Origin: Alcaligenes faecalis
GTDB lineage: Bacteria; Pseudomonadota; Gammaproteobacteria; Burkholderiales; Burkholderiaceae_B
Reading direction: 5' to 3'
DNA length: 64,000 bases
Assembly (NCBI RefSeq): GCF_009497775.1
Contig: NZ_CP031012.1
Location: 2,046,001-2,110,000, forward strand
The notes beneath the pieces are model-generated. The model worked only from the letters and a program-made list of their open reading frames with translations, made no database searches and was not told the origin of the DNA. Numbering within the stretch: the stretch's first letter is position 1; every line of letters starts with the position of its first letter. Of the stretch, positions 8,657-18,011 are shown in pieces. The position numbers and the translations under genes are program-made.

Positions 8657-10804
8657 TCAATACTGGATCTGCACACCGGCAAAGACAGATCGCCCTGTAC
8701 CTGGCTCGAACAAGGGCGAGGAGGCGGTGGCGTAGTCCGTAATACTGGCACTGGCGATGTATCGACGATCTGTCAGGTTGCGGCCGTCTATATAGAAGGA
8801 GTAGGGGCCGCGCTCCCAGCCAGCTCGCACGCCAAGCAAGGCATAGGAACTGGTTTTGGTGGTGTTGGCGTTGTCTACGTAGTAAGCCTGCGGCACCCAT
8901 TCCACATTGGGACCAATGTGAAAGCCCGAAGGGTGCTTGTAAATAATCTCTGCGCGCAGATAGTGCTTGGGCACACCGGGCATTTGATTGTTGTTCCAGT
9001 CCTGATCGTTGTCGAACTTGAAGTTGCTGTAGGTGTAGGCGCCTTTGATGTCCAGACTGTCACTTTGCAGACCTTGCACCAACAAACCACGGGCGGCTGT
9101 CCATTGCACACCCAGCTCTATGCCCTGGTGAGTGCTGCGATCCGCGTTAACGGTCTTGTCGCAAATGTTCCAGGGCGCGCTGATGCATTGGAGCTCATTT
9201 TTGACGCGCGCATGATACAGCGAGACATCCCAGGCCACGTCCCCGCTTTCTCCTCGGGTGCCAATTTCGAAGGTGGTGGCGCGTTGAGCTTGCAGGCGAT
9301 CCAGATCATTGCTGGTCGAGAACGTCATGTCGTCAAACGTAGGCGGTTCGGCGCTGCGGGAAATATTGCCGTAGATTTGCCACTGCGGACCTGCATCCCA
9401 CAATAGCCCTAATTTGGGGTTAAAGAAGTTGTAGCTCTTGTCCCCGGATCGGGTAGTGGGCAGGCCGCCGTTGTACAGATCCTGGCGTTTGCGTTGAGCA
9501 TGCAAGTATTGCAGGCCGGTGATCAGGGATAAGTCCGAGCCTAGACTCCAGGCGTTTTCGGCATAGGCGCTCAGGTTGTTGGATCTGTCTTTGCTGGCAG
9601 ACAGTTTCTCCAGCCGTTTGCCCCCCACGTTTACCGAGTTTTTGGCATCAATTTTGCCTGCCGACCAGGTCAGGCCCAACGTGAAGCGATTGTCTCTGCC
9701 CGCAAGCGGGCTGGTGCTGACCAACCTGCCGTAAGCGCCGTAGCTGCTCGTGTCCCTATCAACAAACTGATAAATAGGGTGTCGCAACGAGCTTTGTTCA
9801 AACCAGCCGCCCAGCTCGTACTGCGTCTCTCCCATGATCAGCACTGTGCGGTTGGCAATGCGGCCACCGTCCAGGTTGAGCTGCCAGTCGTGCTCCTTGT
9901 TTTCCTTGGCGGCTTGCCGTGGATTATTCAGAGCCTGATCGCGGCTGACGGAGCCGGGAATATCCTGGTGAATCTGATAACCGCTCAGGTAAAAACGGGT
10001 TTCTGCTTGGTCTGACAAACGCCAGCCCAGGTTTGCATTTGCCCGCAGGGAGTGACCTGCACTTTGTTCTCTATAACCATCCTGGGTTTGCCAGGAGCCG
10101 GAAATCACGCCATCCAGTTTCTCGCCTGCAAAGCCGCTGCTCAGCTGCACGCGTCGCCAACCAAAACTACCCGCATCCAGGCGCCCCTGAAAGACGTCGG
10201 CATCATGGCCGGTAGGGGTCACGAAGTTGATGGCTCCGCCCAAGGTGGCGGCTCCGTATTGCAAGGCATTGGCACCTTTATAGACTTCGGTATAACGGTA
10301 GGCCGTAGGGTCGATACGATGAAAATTGCTGCTGCCGTCCGGGTCGTTCAGTGGAATGCCATCTTGGTACAGGCTGATGCCGCGCAGATGGTAATAACGT
10401 GACAGGCCCGAGCCACGTATGGACAGGCGCGCATCATCACCCCATTTGGGTTGCGCAAATACCCCCGGTGTGTAGTCGAGCATGTCTTTGACGGTAGCGG
10501 CTTTGGTATCACGCCAAGCGCTTTCGGGCACCAGAGCGACACCGCCCGCGGTTTGCTCAATGGTTTTTTGAGCAGTTTGCAGGTCCGGGACAGTCAGGCT
10601 TTTGCCACGCTCCGGAGTGACGACGACGGGGGCCAGCGTTGGCGTCTGTGCATGGGCAAGGCTGGCCCAGGAACTGGAAAACAGCAAGGCCAAAGTCAGG
10701 ACGCTGAGTCGTGCGCGTGCTGATCCTTGGGCCAATGGGACAGAGGGCAGAAAGGGGGCGGCCTGCACGGCGCATGCCTGTGCAGAAACAGAAAAGATGG
10801 ACAT
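8657..10804 (-). CDS. TonB-dependent outer-membrane receptor (FecA/PqqU-like), possible copper receptor
   Basis: A 715-residue TonB-dependent receptor. A long N-terminus leads into a signal segment ending LAHAQ. The TonB box region is APVVVTPERGKS. The plug follows: MLDYTPGVF, DARLSIRGSGLSRYYHLRGI, YKGANALQYGAATLGGAINFV. The barrel ends with the usual aromatic residue (VQIQY). The long frame begins further upstream at a TTG, but ATG 10804 is chosen because AAGG lies a few bases before it. It is flanked by a DUF2946 gene and the copper-uptake-associated gene. The plug itself is closer to FecA/YncD-type receptors than to OprC, so copper as ligand is a context-based guess. Confidence 0.85.
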   Translation of the reverse strand: MSIFSVSAQACAVQAAPFLPSVPLAQGSARARLSVLTLALLFSSSWASLAHAQTPTLAPVVVTPERGKSLTVPDLQTAQKTIEQTAGGVALVPESAWRDTKAATVKDMLDYTPGVFAQPKWGDDARLSIRGSGLSRYYHLRGISLYQDGIPLNDPDGSSNFHRIDPTAYRYTEVYKGANALQYGAATLGGAINFVTPTGHDADVFQGRLDAGSFGWRRVQLSSGFAGEKLDGVISGSWQTQDGYREQSAGHSLRANANLGWRLSDQAETRFYLSGYQIHQDIPGSVSRDQALNNPRQAAKENKEHDWQLNLDGGRIANRTVLIMGETQYELGGWFEQSSLRHPIYQFVDRDTSSYGAYGRLVSTSPLAGRDNRFTLGLTWSAGKIDAKNSVNVGGKRLEKLSASKDRSNNLSAYAENAWSLGSDLSLITGLQYLHAQRKRQDLYNGGLPTTRSGDKSYNFFNPKLGLLWDAGPQWQIYGNISRSAEPPTFDDMTFSTSNDLDRLQAQRATTFEIGTRGESGDVAWDVSLYHARVKNELQCISAPWNICDKTVNADRSTHQGIELGVQWTAARGLLVQGLQSDSLDIKGAYTYSNFKFDNDQDWNNNQMPGVPKHYLRAEIIYKHPSGFHIGPNVEWVPQAYYVDNANTTKTSSYALLGVRAGWERGPYSFYIDGRNLTDRRYIASASITDYATASSPLFEPGTGRSVFAGVQIQY

Positions 10805-10866
10805 AAAAAAACCTTGAATGACTTCGCTGAAAAGCGACTGCACAGACGGCAGTCGGCTACGAGAGA

Positions 10867-11295
10867 TCAAACAAGGTTGGCAGGGGGAGCGCGTGACCCT
10901 AGCGGCGGCCCCAGGGCGGGCAGGGGCGGCAAGCTTTGATTACGGTGTACCAAGAGCAAAGGCTGGTGAACCACCGGAGCATCCAGGCTTGCCATATCGG
11001 CGCTGGGCAAGGCTACCTGGGACAGAACCAGTGCGTAAGGGCACTTCTGAATGTCCGCATGCTCATTGGATTGCGGCGGGTCGGCCTGTTCCGTCAGGCT
11101 CATCCAGATCGTGCTGGGCGTTCCACCGGGGGCACACAGCGTGACGGAAAAGAAGCCGTCCTGCTTGCCCGAGCTATCCGGCATGTATCCCGCCGGGATC
11201 AGCGAACGGCACAGAAATGACAGGATCGCCAGGCAAAAAAGAATTTGCCAGGCTACGCCATTCTTTGCGAGAGAGCAGTGCCGTTGGACAGACAT
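10867..11295 (-). CDS. DUF2946 family protein
   Basis: A 142-residue protein with one N-terminal hydrophobic segment (ILFCLAILSFLCRSLIPAGYMP). It continues with LCAPGG, KCPYALV and a Pro-rich tail ending LGSRAPPANLV, the typical outline of DUF2946. Members of this family sit beside copper receptors and copper chaperones and are thought to be periplasmic or membrane copper-handling proteins. ATG 11295 is used; an in-frame TTG at 11313 with GAGAAG upstream is a serious alternative. It is the first gene of the - strand three-gene set, 62 bp ahead of the TonB receptor. Confidence 0.75.
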   Translation of the reverse strand: MSVQRHCSLAKNGVAWQILFCLAILSFLCRSLIPAGYMPDSSGKQDGFFSVTLCAPGGTPSTIWMSLTEQADPPQSNEHADIQKCPYALVLSQVALPSADMASLDAPVVHQPLLLVHRNQSLPPLPALGPPLGSRAPPANLV

Positions 11296-11359
11296 GGCGC
11301 GATTGTATTCCAACTGCTTCTCAATTGGATTTGATTTACCTAATGTCCGGACTCAGTAA

Positions 11360-12355
11360 TTAGTGATGGATCACGATTTTGCCAAAGCGATGGCGCTGTT
11401 GCAGATAGCGGTAGGCCTCATGGGCGTTTTTAAAATCGAAGACCTGATCGATCACGGGATGAATTCGGTGCTGGCTAATGACTCGATTCATGGCTTCCAG
11501 ATCGCTGCGGCTACCCACGCCGATGGCTTTGTAGCTGGCCTGGCTAAAGACCAGATCCATCACGTCCAGCGATTCCGCAGATTTTCCTAAGGAGCCGACC
11601 AGGGACACCTGCCCACCCGCAGCAACCGCCTTGATGGATTGTGCAATCGTCACCGGACCACCAACATCAACAATACGATTGGCACCTTCGCCATGCGTGT
11701 AGTCTCGTACAAGTTCGGACCATTCTGGCGTGTCTTTGTAGTTGAAGACCTTGTCAGCCCCTAGTTGCAGCAGCTTGTCGAACTTGTCGTCGGAAGAGGT
11801 GCTGGAAATCACGTGGGCTCCCATTGCCTTGGCCAGTTGAATGGCAAAAGTCGAGACACCACCCCCTCCTTGTGTCAGCACCGTATCACCCGCATTAATG
11901 CCTTCCAGTGCTGACCAGGCGGTCAAGGCTGCACAAGGCAGGGTTGCCGCTTCCTCAAAACTCAGGTGGGTGGGCATAAGTGACAAGGCCTCTGCCGAAA
12001 CGACTTTGTATTGAGTGAGCCAGCCATCATGCTCAATGCCATATTGTTCTCGGCCTGCATGGGCCGGTCCACCGAACCAGTTTGGGAAGAAGCTGTTGAT
12101 GACAGGGTCCCCCAACTTGAAGCGTTGCACACCGGGGCCAAGGGCATCAATGGCGCCTGCCGCATCTGATAACGGTATCGCCCCTGGTGTGCTGGGATAG
12201 CGCAACGTATCTTTCATGACCAGCAGGTCTCTGAAGTTCAAGGATGAGGCCATGATCTGAACCCGCACTTGTCCAGGACCGGGTTCAGGAATCGGTTCCT
12301 GGCGTAGTTCCAGATAGTCCAGACTGCCATATTGCGTAAAACGATAGCTGTTCAT
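11360..12355 (-). CDS. NAD(P)-dependent MDR oxidoreductase (zinc-independent alcohol dehydrogenase-like)
   Basis: A 331-residue medium-chain dehydrogenase/reductase. An N-terminal GroES-like domain (RVQIMASSLNFRDLLV) is followed by the Rossmann core with VLTQGGGGVSTFAIQLAKAMGAHVISSTSSDDK. The catalytic-zinc Cys/His ligands of classical ADHs are not present, so a quinone-oxidoreductase-like or crotonyl-CoA-reductase-like subgroup is likely. The frame runs open far upstream, but ATG 12355 is chosen: AGGAG lies six bases before it and the family N-terminus begins there. It is divergent from an AraC-type regulator 99 bp away, which is probably its controller. Substrate unknown. Confidence 0.85.
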   Translation of the reverse strand: MNSYRFTQYGSLDYLELRQEPIPEPGPGQVRVQIMASSLNFRDLLVMKDTLRYPSTPGAIPLSDAAGAIDALGPGVQRFKLGDPVINSFFPNWFGGPAHAGREQYGIEHDGWLTQYKVVSAEALSLMPTHLSFEEAATLPCAALTAWSALEGINAGDTVLTQGGGGVSTFAIQLAKAMGAHVISSTSSDDKFDKLLQLGADKVFNYKDTPEWSELVRDYTHGEGANRIVDVGGPVTIAQSIKAVAAGGQVSLVGSLGKSAESLDVMDLVFSQASYKAIGVGSRSDLEAMNRVISQHRIHPVIDQVFDFKNAHEAYRYLQQRHRFGKIVIHH

Positions 12356-12402
12356 GTTTGCTCCTGTTGATGCTTGCATGGAGCATGCTAGGCTTGGCGC
12401 TT

Positions 12403-12448
12403 CAGACGATCTATAGTTAAAAGTCTGATTTTCCTGTCCTATCGTCTG
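12403..12448. promoter_or_regulatory. Inverted repeat between divergent MDR and AraC genes (candidate operator)
   Basis: CAGACGAT (12403-12410) and its exact reverse complement ATCGTCTG (12441-12448) are separated by 30 bases, about three helix turns centre to centre. The right arm lies seven bases upstream of the AraC-type start. The spacing suits binding by a dimeric AraC-family protein. Confidence 0.45.
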
Positions 12449-12454
12449 ATCGTC

Positions 12455-13372
12455 ATGAATCCCTTCGATGAAATTCTGGATGGCATGCGCTTGCGGCATG
12501 CTTTGTATGCGTGCTTTCAACTGCGCGCGCCGTGGAGTGTCAGTTTTGACACCGGCGAGTATGCGCGGCTGCTGATTGTCAGCAAAGGGGCGTGCTATTT
12601 GCAGGGGGAGCAGCGGGCAGAGCCCGTGCTGCTGGAAGCGGATACCTGCTTGCTTATTCAACCTGGGGTGCAGTTCTCGCTGTACGACGGTGGGGGGAGT
12701 CTGTTGATTTCCTGTGACACCTTGGCTCGGTATCCGCATGGCGAGCCCATCACCCATGGTGGCGACGGTGCTTTGACTGAAATCGTGACGGCCCGCTTTG
12801 CTTTCAATAAGCTGGCTGCCGAACCCCTGTTCAATGCGCTTGGTCCCTTGGTGCATACTCGCTTGAAGGCGGAAGATGCCTACGCCATAAAAAATATCCT
12901 GCATGTACTACAGACCGAAGCGCAACATCGGGATTACGGAACTCAGCTGATTAACGCCCGCTTGATTGATGTGTTGTTTATTCAGGTGCTGCGAGCTTTA
13001 TCGCGCTGTGCCTTTTTGGGAGCGGGGCTGCTGGCGGGTATTCGAGACCCCAGGATGGCCTCGGTCTTGCAAGCTGTGCATCAGCAGATTGCGTATCCAT
13101 GGACGGTGGAGGAAATGGGGGCACTGATTGGACTGTCCCGGTCTACCTTTTCTGCTCTGTTCAAGGCAGCGCTGGGGCAAGCACCGTTGGCGTACCTGAC
13201 CGCTTGGCGTATCTATAAAGCCAAGCTTTTGCTGGCATCCGGTTCGCAGACCATAGGGGACATTGCTGCGCAGGTGGGTTATGACAATGAGTCCAGCCTG
13301 AGCCGCGCTTTTAGTCGTTTGGAAGGAGTCTCGCCCGGTGTGTGGCGTCAGAGACAAAGAGCCGAGACTTGA
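12455..13372 (+). CDS. AraC family transcriptional regulator with cupin (AraC_binding) domain
   Basis: A 305-residue regulator. Residues 1 to about 190 form a cupin-type effector domain (GACYLQGE, LLEADTCLLIQPGVQF). The C-terminal 100 residues hold two helix-turn-helix units typical of AraC/XylS: WTVEEMGALIGLSRSTFSALFKAALG and QTIGDIAAQVGYDNESSLSRAFSR. It is transcribed away from the MDR oxidoreductase gene and likely controls it. Effector unknown. Confidence 0.9.
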   Translation: MNPFDEILDGMRLRHALYACFQLRAPWSVSFDTGEYARLLIVSKGACYLQGEQRAEPVLLEADTCLLIQPGVQFSLYDGGGSLLISCDTLARYPHGEPITHGGDGALTEIVTARFAFNKLAAEPLFNALGPLVHTRLKAEDAYAIKNILHVLQTEAQHRDYGTQLINARLIDVLFIQVLRALSRCAFLGAGLLAGIRDPRMASVLQAVHQQIAYPWTVEEMGALIGLSRSTFSALFKAALGQAPLAYLTAWRIYKAKLLLASGSQTIGDIAAQVGYDNESSLSRAFSRLEGVSPGVWRQRQRAET

Positions 13373-13439
13373 TTGATGGATGGATGGCCAGATGGAACAG
13401 GCTCCGTTTTGCATAAGAGCCTGTCCTGTCTATTCCCGA

Positions 13440-14777
13440 TTACAGACTACGTCCCTTATCCAGATAGGCTTGAAACTCCACCTCGGGCACCATGCTGCCG
13501 CCGGTTCCCCAGACCAGATGGGTAGCGTTCTCCAGCTGAGCCAGTGTAAAGCCCATGCGCTGCAAATACTCTGGCGAGTTCAATACCTTTGCCATACCGG
13601 GTACACCAGCCAGGGCGGAGGGCTCCAGTTTGACCTGGTCTTTTTCGTAGGCAATGACCATCAAGCGGTACAGTTCTTCGTCCGTTACGGTGTAATAGCC
13701 GTCGATCAGACGCTGCATGGCCTTGCCCACAAACCCTGAAGGGCGCCCTACGGCCAGGCCATCGGCGGCGGTGACATTATCAATGCCGAAATCCTGCACG
13801 CTGATCTCATCATGCAAGCCGGTATACACGCCCAGCAGCATGCACGGGGAGTGTGTCGGCTCGGCAAAGAGGCAATGCACGGCATCGCCAAAAATCAGTT
13901 TCAGGCCAAAGGCCACGCCACCGGGGCCACCACCTACGCCGCAGGGCAGATAGACGAATAAGGGGTGGTCTGTATTCACCACAATGCCCGCTTGCTTAAA
14001 TTGCGCGGCCAATCGTTCGGCCGCCACGGCATAGCCCAGGAAAAGATCCGGGGAGTTTTCATCATCGACAAAGTAGCAACGTGGGTCTTGGGAGGCTTGT
14101 TCACGGCCTTGCTCCACCGCCACGCTGTAGTCGGACTGGTGTTCGACCACATTCACGCCGTTGGCTCGCAGCTTGTCTTTTTTCCATTGGCGGGCATCGG
14201 CCGACATATGGACGCTGACGTTAAAGCCCAGCTTGGCGCTCATGATGCCAATCGACATGCCCAGATTGCCGGTCGAACCGACGGCGATGGAATATTGACT
14301 GAAGAAGGCGCGGGCCTGTTCGCTGTCCAGCTGGCTGTAGTCGTCCGTCAGCGTGATCAGACCGGCTTCCAGTGCCAGGTCCTCTGCATGTTTCAGGACT
14401 TCATGGATGCCGCCACGGGCTTTGATGGAACCGGAAATGGGAAGTTCGCTATCAGCCTTCAGCCACAAGGCCCCTACATGCGCCAGCGCGTTTTCTTGAA
14501 TCAGCGTTTGGCGTAGTTGATTCAAAGGTTTGAGAGGGGATTCGATGATGCCGTTGCTGGCTGCTGTATCAGGAAAGACGGCTTTCAGATACGGTGCAAA
14601 GCGCTGCAAACGAGCACTGGCCGCCTGCACATCTTGCGCGTTCAGTCCTACATCCGCCAAGGCTTCAGAAGCGGGGGCGATGGCCGGATTGAACCAGGTG
14701 CTTTCTTTCAAGGCGATCAGATCGCGGATAAGTGGGTGGCTGGTTTGCCAGGCCTCTAGGGTTTTTCCATGGATCAT
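13440..14777 (-). CDS. dsdA: D-serine ammonia-lyase
   Basis: A 445-residue fold-type II PLP enzyme that converts D-serine to pyruvate and ammonia. The PLP-binding Lys119 sits in SGSIKARGG, close to Lys118 of the E. coli enzyme. Other family runs are [13 protein letters not shown], the phosphate-binding [10 protein letters not shown], and the N-terminal HPLIRDL and ESTWFNP. Length equals E. coli DsdA (442). AGGTG precedes the ATG. The usual dsdC activator and dsdX permease are missing nearby; it is convergent with the AraC gene. D-serine detoxification or use as carbon and nitrogen source is the likely role, alongside a D-amino acid dehydrogenase 3.5 kb away. Confidence 0.95.
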   Translation of the reverse strand: MIHGKTLEAWQTSHPLIRDLIALKESTWFNPAIAPASEALADVGLNAQDVQAASARLQRFAPYLKAVFPDTAASNGIIESPLKPLNQLRQTLIQENALAHVGALWLKADSELPISGSIKARGGIHEVLKHAEDLALEAGLITLTDDYSQLDSEQARAFFSQYSIAVGSTGNLGMSIGIMSAKLGFNVSVHMSADARQWKKDKLRANGVNVVEHQSDYSVAVEQGREQASQDPRCYFVDDENSPDLFLGYAVAAERLAAQFKQAGIVVNTDHPLFVYLPCGVGGGPGGVAFGLKLIFGDAVHCLFAEPTHSPCMLLGVYTGLHDEISVQDFGIDNVTAADGLAVGRPSGFVGKAMQRLIDGYYTVTDEELYRLMVIAYEKDQVKLEPSALAGVPGMAKVLNSPEYLQRMGFTLAQLENATHLVWGTGGSMVPEVEFQAYLDKGRSL

Positions 14778-14961
14778 GTGTGCACCTGATTAATAACTGA
14801 GCTTCAAGGGTCGAGAGAGGAAAGATGCTACACGATTGTGCACGAAGAGAGAGGCAGGAACGTCAGTGAAATTCAAGGGAAGGTTTCCGGCCAGTCACAG
14901 GAGGTCATCTTGAGCTTATCAAGAAGAGATGCGCAGACCTTGAGCCCCGTCTTTTCCCGAG

Positions 14962-14999
14962 AAAAAAAAGAAACAGCCCTCATGAAGAGGGCCGTTTCA
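14962..14999 (-). terminator. Terminator of the cytochrome operon
   Basis: Read on the - strand, GAAAC-GGCCCTC / GAGGGC-GTTTC forms a 12-bp interrupted stem with a five-base loop, followed by T8. It lies 80 bp after the tsdA-like gene. The remainder of the gap between dsdA and that gene (14778-15078) holds no gene I can support; a 64-codon + strand frame at 14838-15032 runs through the hairpin and looks accidental. Confidence 0.88.
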
Positions 15000-15078
15000 T
15001 TCGCTTGGGGGAAGGCCGATCCTGAGATCTAACTGCAATCCTTCAGACTGGCTTTAAACAGGTCTTGATACAAAGACC

Positions 15079-15993
15079 TTAATAACGGGCGTCCTTGGGC
15101 TTTTTACCATTCGGCCAGTCGTTCACCTTGCCGGCAAAGTCAGGTCGTGGCATATGCGTAAAGTACTCGGCAATGTCCACAGCGTCCTGATCGTTCAGCA
15201 CACCACCCTGGCCCCAGCCTCCGTGGGAGGCCACGCTCATGGGCATGTTGTATTTGATGAACACTGCGGCCTTGAAAGTACGCGCCATGCCCGCGCCGAT
15301 ATTGAAGGACTCGTCACCCCACAATGGCGGGAACACGATATTGCCGCGTTCGTCTTTCAGACCCTGGCCTTCTTCGCCGTGACAGCTGGCACATTGAACT
15401 GCATAGAGTGCTTTACCGCGTTCAGGATTGGGGATCAGCTCATGATCCAGCGGGCCATCAATAGGCACTTGGACTTTCTGACCGGGTTGAACCCCTTGCG
15501 CCAACCACTTCATATAGGCCAGCATGCCTTGCATTTCGGGCGAATCCACCGGCACGGCCTTGCCGTTCATGGAACGCATGAAACAGCCATTGATGCGGCC
15601 CGCCAGGTCCACCATCTTGCCCGAGCGGGGCATGACTTTGGGGTAGCTGACAAAGCTGTTGATGTAGTGCGCGCCACGCGGGGCCTTGCCCTGGTCAATA
15701 TGACAGCTATTGCAGTTCATGGCAGCGCCCACATTGTCGGGCAGCAGACGGCGCGTTTCGTTCAGGAGGCGTTTGCCGTACAAAATCGCTTCGGCATCCG
15801 GGGCTTTCTCGATCAGCAGGTCCGAAGGAATGGTGTACTGGCCCACGACCTCTTTGCTTTCCACATTAATAATGGGATAAGTGGCGGGAGTCGGGCCTGT
15901 CAGGGCGGGGCTGGCCGCAAAGGCATACCAGCTTGCCGCTGCGACACCGGCAATGGCCACAGCCAGAACGGACAGGGTTTTGGCTTTACTCAT
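15079..15993 (-). CDS. tsdA: Diheme cytochrome c, thiosulfate dehydrogenase (TsdA) type
   Basis: A 304-residue exported diheme cytochrome c. An N-terminal signal/anchor covers residues 5-27. Heme sites are CNSCH (94-98) and CASCH (201-205). The stretch RINGCFMRSMNG puts Cys137 where TsdA enzymes have the unusual Cys axial ligand of the catalytic heme, and EMQGMLAYMKWLAQG follows as in TsdA. TsdA oxidises two thiosulfates to tetrathionate in the periplasm, and some members run in reverse. Its start overlaps the end of the upstream triheme cytochrome gene by 8 bp, so the pair is translationally coupled; that cytochrome probably takes the electrons in place of TsdB. Assignment rests on motifs, not on search. 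Confidence 0.82.
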   Translation of the reverse strand: MSKAKTLSVLAVAIAGVAAASWYAFAASPALTGPTPATYPIINVESKEVVGQYTIPSDLLIEKAPDAEAILYGKRLLNETRRLLPDNVGAAMNCNSCHIDQGKAPRGAHYINSFVSYPKVMPRSGKMVDLAGRINGCFMRSMNGKAVPVDSPEMQGMLAYMKWLAQGVQPGQKVQVPIDGPLDHELIPNPERGKALYAVQCASCHGEEGQGLKDERGNIVFPPLWGDESFNIGAGMARTFKAAVFIKYNMPMSVASHGGWGQGGVLNDQDAVDIAEYFTHMPRPDFAGKVNDWPNGKKPKDARY

Positions 15994-17350
15994 GGCTGGC
16001 TCCTTGAGGCTGGATATTGGGCGATTTATTGGCTACAAACTGGCGGATGTGGGCAACGTCGGCCGCCTGCACGGTGGGGGCTTGGTTGGTCCAGCTGGTG
16101 CGAATGTAGTTAACAAGATCGGCAATGTCCTGGTCGCCCAAATGGCGGAAGGCAGGCATGGTGAAGGTCATTTTGTCGACGCTGTTTTCAGGCATGCGTC
16201 CACCTTCCAAAGTCACTTGAATGACCGATTGCGGGTTGTTGGCAAAAACAGCCGAGTTGCCAGCCAGTGCCGGGAAAATACGGGGTACGCCTTTTCCGTC
16301 GGCACGGTGACAGGTCACACAGTGGGTGGCATACAACCAGGCGCCGGGCGAGGTGTATTGGCCATCCAGCTGTTTCTGTGTGGTGGTGTCAGCTTGATGC
16401 GGGATCTCGGGATTGCGGCCTTTGACGGGCGGCAAGGATTTCAGATACTGCACCATGGCCTTTTGGTCCTGAGGGCTCATGTACTGGGTGCTGTGTTCGA
16501 CCACATCGGTCATGGCACCAAAGGCCGCCACTTTATCGGTACGGCCGGTAGCAAAGAAATCCAGCAGTTCTTCTTCAGACCAGCTGGCCAGACCACGACC
16601 TTCGCCGCGCAGGCTCTTGGCGCGCCAACCGTCAATCACGGCACCGGACAGGTAGTCGTCGCCGTCTTTCAGGTTCAGCGCCAGCTCCTGATACGCCAAG
16701 CCGCGCGGCGTGTGACAGGCGCCACAGTGGCCGGGGCCCTGCACCAGGTAAGCACCCCGGTTTTTCAGATCATCCAGGCCTTCGTCAGCCACAAAAGTCT
16801 GATCGGTGGGCGCAAACATCCATTGCCAGAAAGCAATGGTCCAGCGCATCTGGAAGAGCTTGGGCAAGGTGGGGTCGGCATTTTGCTGCTTGACCGCCGG
16901 AACGCCGTTCATGAAGTAGGCGTACAAGGCATTCATGTCCTCGTCGCTCATGACCGAGTAGGATGGGTAGGGCATGGCGGGGTAGAGCGCGGCGCCATCC
17001 TTGCGTACCCCATGCTGGACGGCGGTTTTGAACTCGTCCAGGGTGTAGTTGCCTATGCCCGTTTCCTTGTCAGGCGTGATGTTGGTGGAGTAGATCGCTC
17101 CCAGCGGAGTTTGCATGGCCAGGCCGCCTGCATACTTTTGACCGCCAGGAACGGTATGACAGGCCACACAGTCGCCAGTGCGGGAGACGTAAGCTCCCTG
17201 CTTGATCAGGGCGTCATCATCCAGCTTGATGGTGTTTGCCGAGGAGGAGACGATGCTGCGTTGCGACAAAATAAGCTGAGATCCGCCATAGGCAGCCCCC
17301 AGCCCCACTAGTGCAAGGATCAGGGTCTTAGATAAGACGTTCATAGACAT
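15986..17350 (-). CDS. Triheme cytochrome c (AdhB / gluconate dehydrogenase cytochrome subunit-like)
   Basis: A 454-residue protein with a signal/anchor segment (about residues 8-28) and three heme sites: CVACH (61-65), CGACH (209-213) and CVTCH (344-348). The three-domain plan and runs such as YVSRTGDCVACHT, STNITPDKETGIGNY and GDDYLSGAVIDGW match the cytochrome subunit of membrane alcohol, gluconate and sorbitol dehydrogenases. No flavin or PQQ dehydrogenase subunit is next to it; instead it overlaps a TsdA-like gene. It probably links that enzyme to the quinone pool or a terminal oxidase. ATG 17350 and ATG 17344 are both possible starts. Confidence 0.85.
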   Translation of the reverse strand: MSMNVLSKTLILALVGLGAAYGGSQLILSQRSIVSSSANTIKLDDDALIKQGAYVSRTGDCVACHTVPGGQKYAGGLAMQTPLGAIYSTNITPDKETGIGNYTLDEFKTAVQHGVRKDGAALYPAMPYPSYSVMSDEDMNALYAYFMNGVPAVKQQNADPTLPKLFQMRWTIAFWQWMFAPTDQTFVADEGLDDLKNRGAYLVQGPGHCGACHTPRGLAYQELALNLKDGDDYLSGAVIDGWRAKSLRGEGRGLASWSEEELLDFFATGRTDKVAAFGAMTDVVEHSTQYMSPQDQKAMVQYLKSLPPVKGRNPEIPHQADTTTQKQLDGQYTSPGAWLYATHCVTCHRADGKGVPRIFPALAGNSAVFANNPQSVIQVTLEGGRMPENSVDKMTFTMPAFRHLGDQDIADLVNYIRTSWTNQAPTVQAADVAHIRQFVANKSPNIQPQGASHE

Positions 17351-17452
17351 TACCCATAATTATTAAATAAATGTGTCAAATAACTTCAAGTCACACTCAG
17401 TACGCATGGTATAGAGAGCCCAAGGGGCAAGAAACCCTTGTCCGGAGCAAAA

Positions 17453-17466
17453 TTGATCTAACTCAA
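17453..17466 (-). promoter_or_regulatory. FNR/Anr-type box upstream of the cytochrome operon
   Basis: TTGATCTAACTCAA matches the FNR consensus TTGAT-N4-ATCAA at nine of ten fixed positions. It lies about 100 bp upstream of the triheme cytochrome start. Oxygen-responsive control is inferred. Confidence 0.6.
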
Positions 17467-17971
17467 GGGTTATATATATAAGCTTATAACGGGGTTGCGA
17501 TTGTAAGCTTAAAGGGCCAGTTATATGGCGGCTGAATAGCAGACTGAGAACTAAAAGGGATGAGGGGCCAGAACAGACGATGGCGGCCAGCTGCCGGGTT
17601 TTTCGTATAGGAGGATGTGGGTCTGGTGGAGAACTTTGGAGCAGATGGAAAAGCGACGGATTGCCGCAGATTTATTGATGTTTGAATTGAGTCGGGCGGA
17701 CAAAATCAGACTGTGAGCGGGGATGGAGGTGCCCCCAAAGAGGACCTTGAAAATGCTGTTTTATATCGGAAATTTTTTACCTCCTGGCCGTAAAAGCAAA
17801 AATTATGCCAATTTTCAAGATGGCACACCAACTTTTCTGAAAACCTGTTTTGTTTGTTATTCAAATAAGGCCACGCTGCTCTTTTTGGAGGTTTTCGGAA
17901 GTCGTGTTTGAAATCCGCATCGAGTAATGTCCGATTTCTTCCAAATGTACTGCTGAGCACGGGCAGACGCT

Positions 17972-18011
17972 TTTTTGCCTTCTGACTCGTCTGGGTCAGA
18001 AGGTTTTTTTT
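17972..18011 (+). terminator. Orphan intrinsic terminator
   Basis: CCTTCTGAC / GTCAGAAGG (17978-17986 and 17995-18003) is a perfect 9-bp stem with an 8-base loop followed by T8. No + strand gene lies upstream within 4 kb, so it may end a small RNA or be left from a lost gene. Confidence 0.75.

Noticed and set aside
12356-12904. N-terminal extension of the MDR oxidoreductase
   Set aside because: It would cross the divergent promoter and the AraC gene; a good ribosome site precedes ATG 12355.
14838-15032. 64-codon + strand frame between dsdA and tsdA
   Set aside because: It runs through the cytochrome-operon terminator and has no ribosome site or resemblance.
15881-17311. Long + strand frame opposite the triheme cytochrome gene
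   Set aside because: The - strand frame has three heme motifs and a signal peptide, so this is a shadow.
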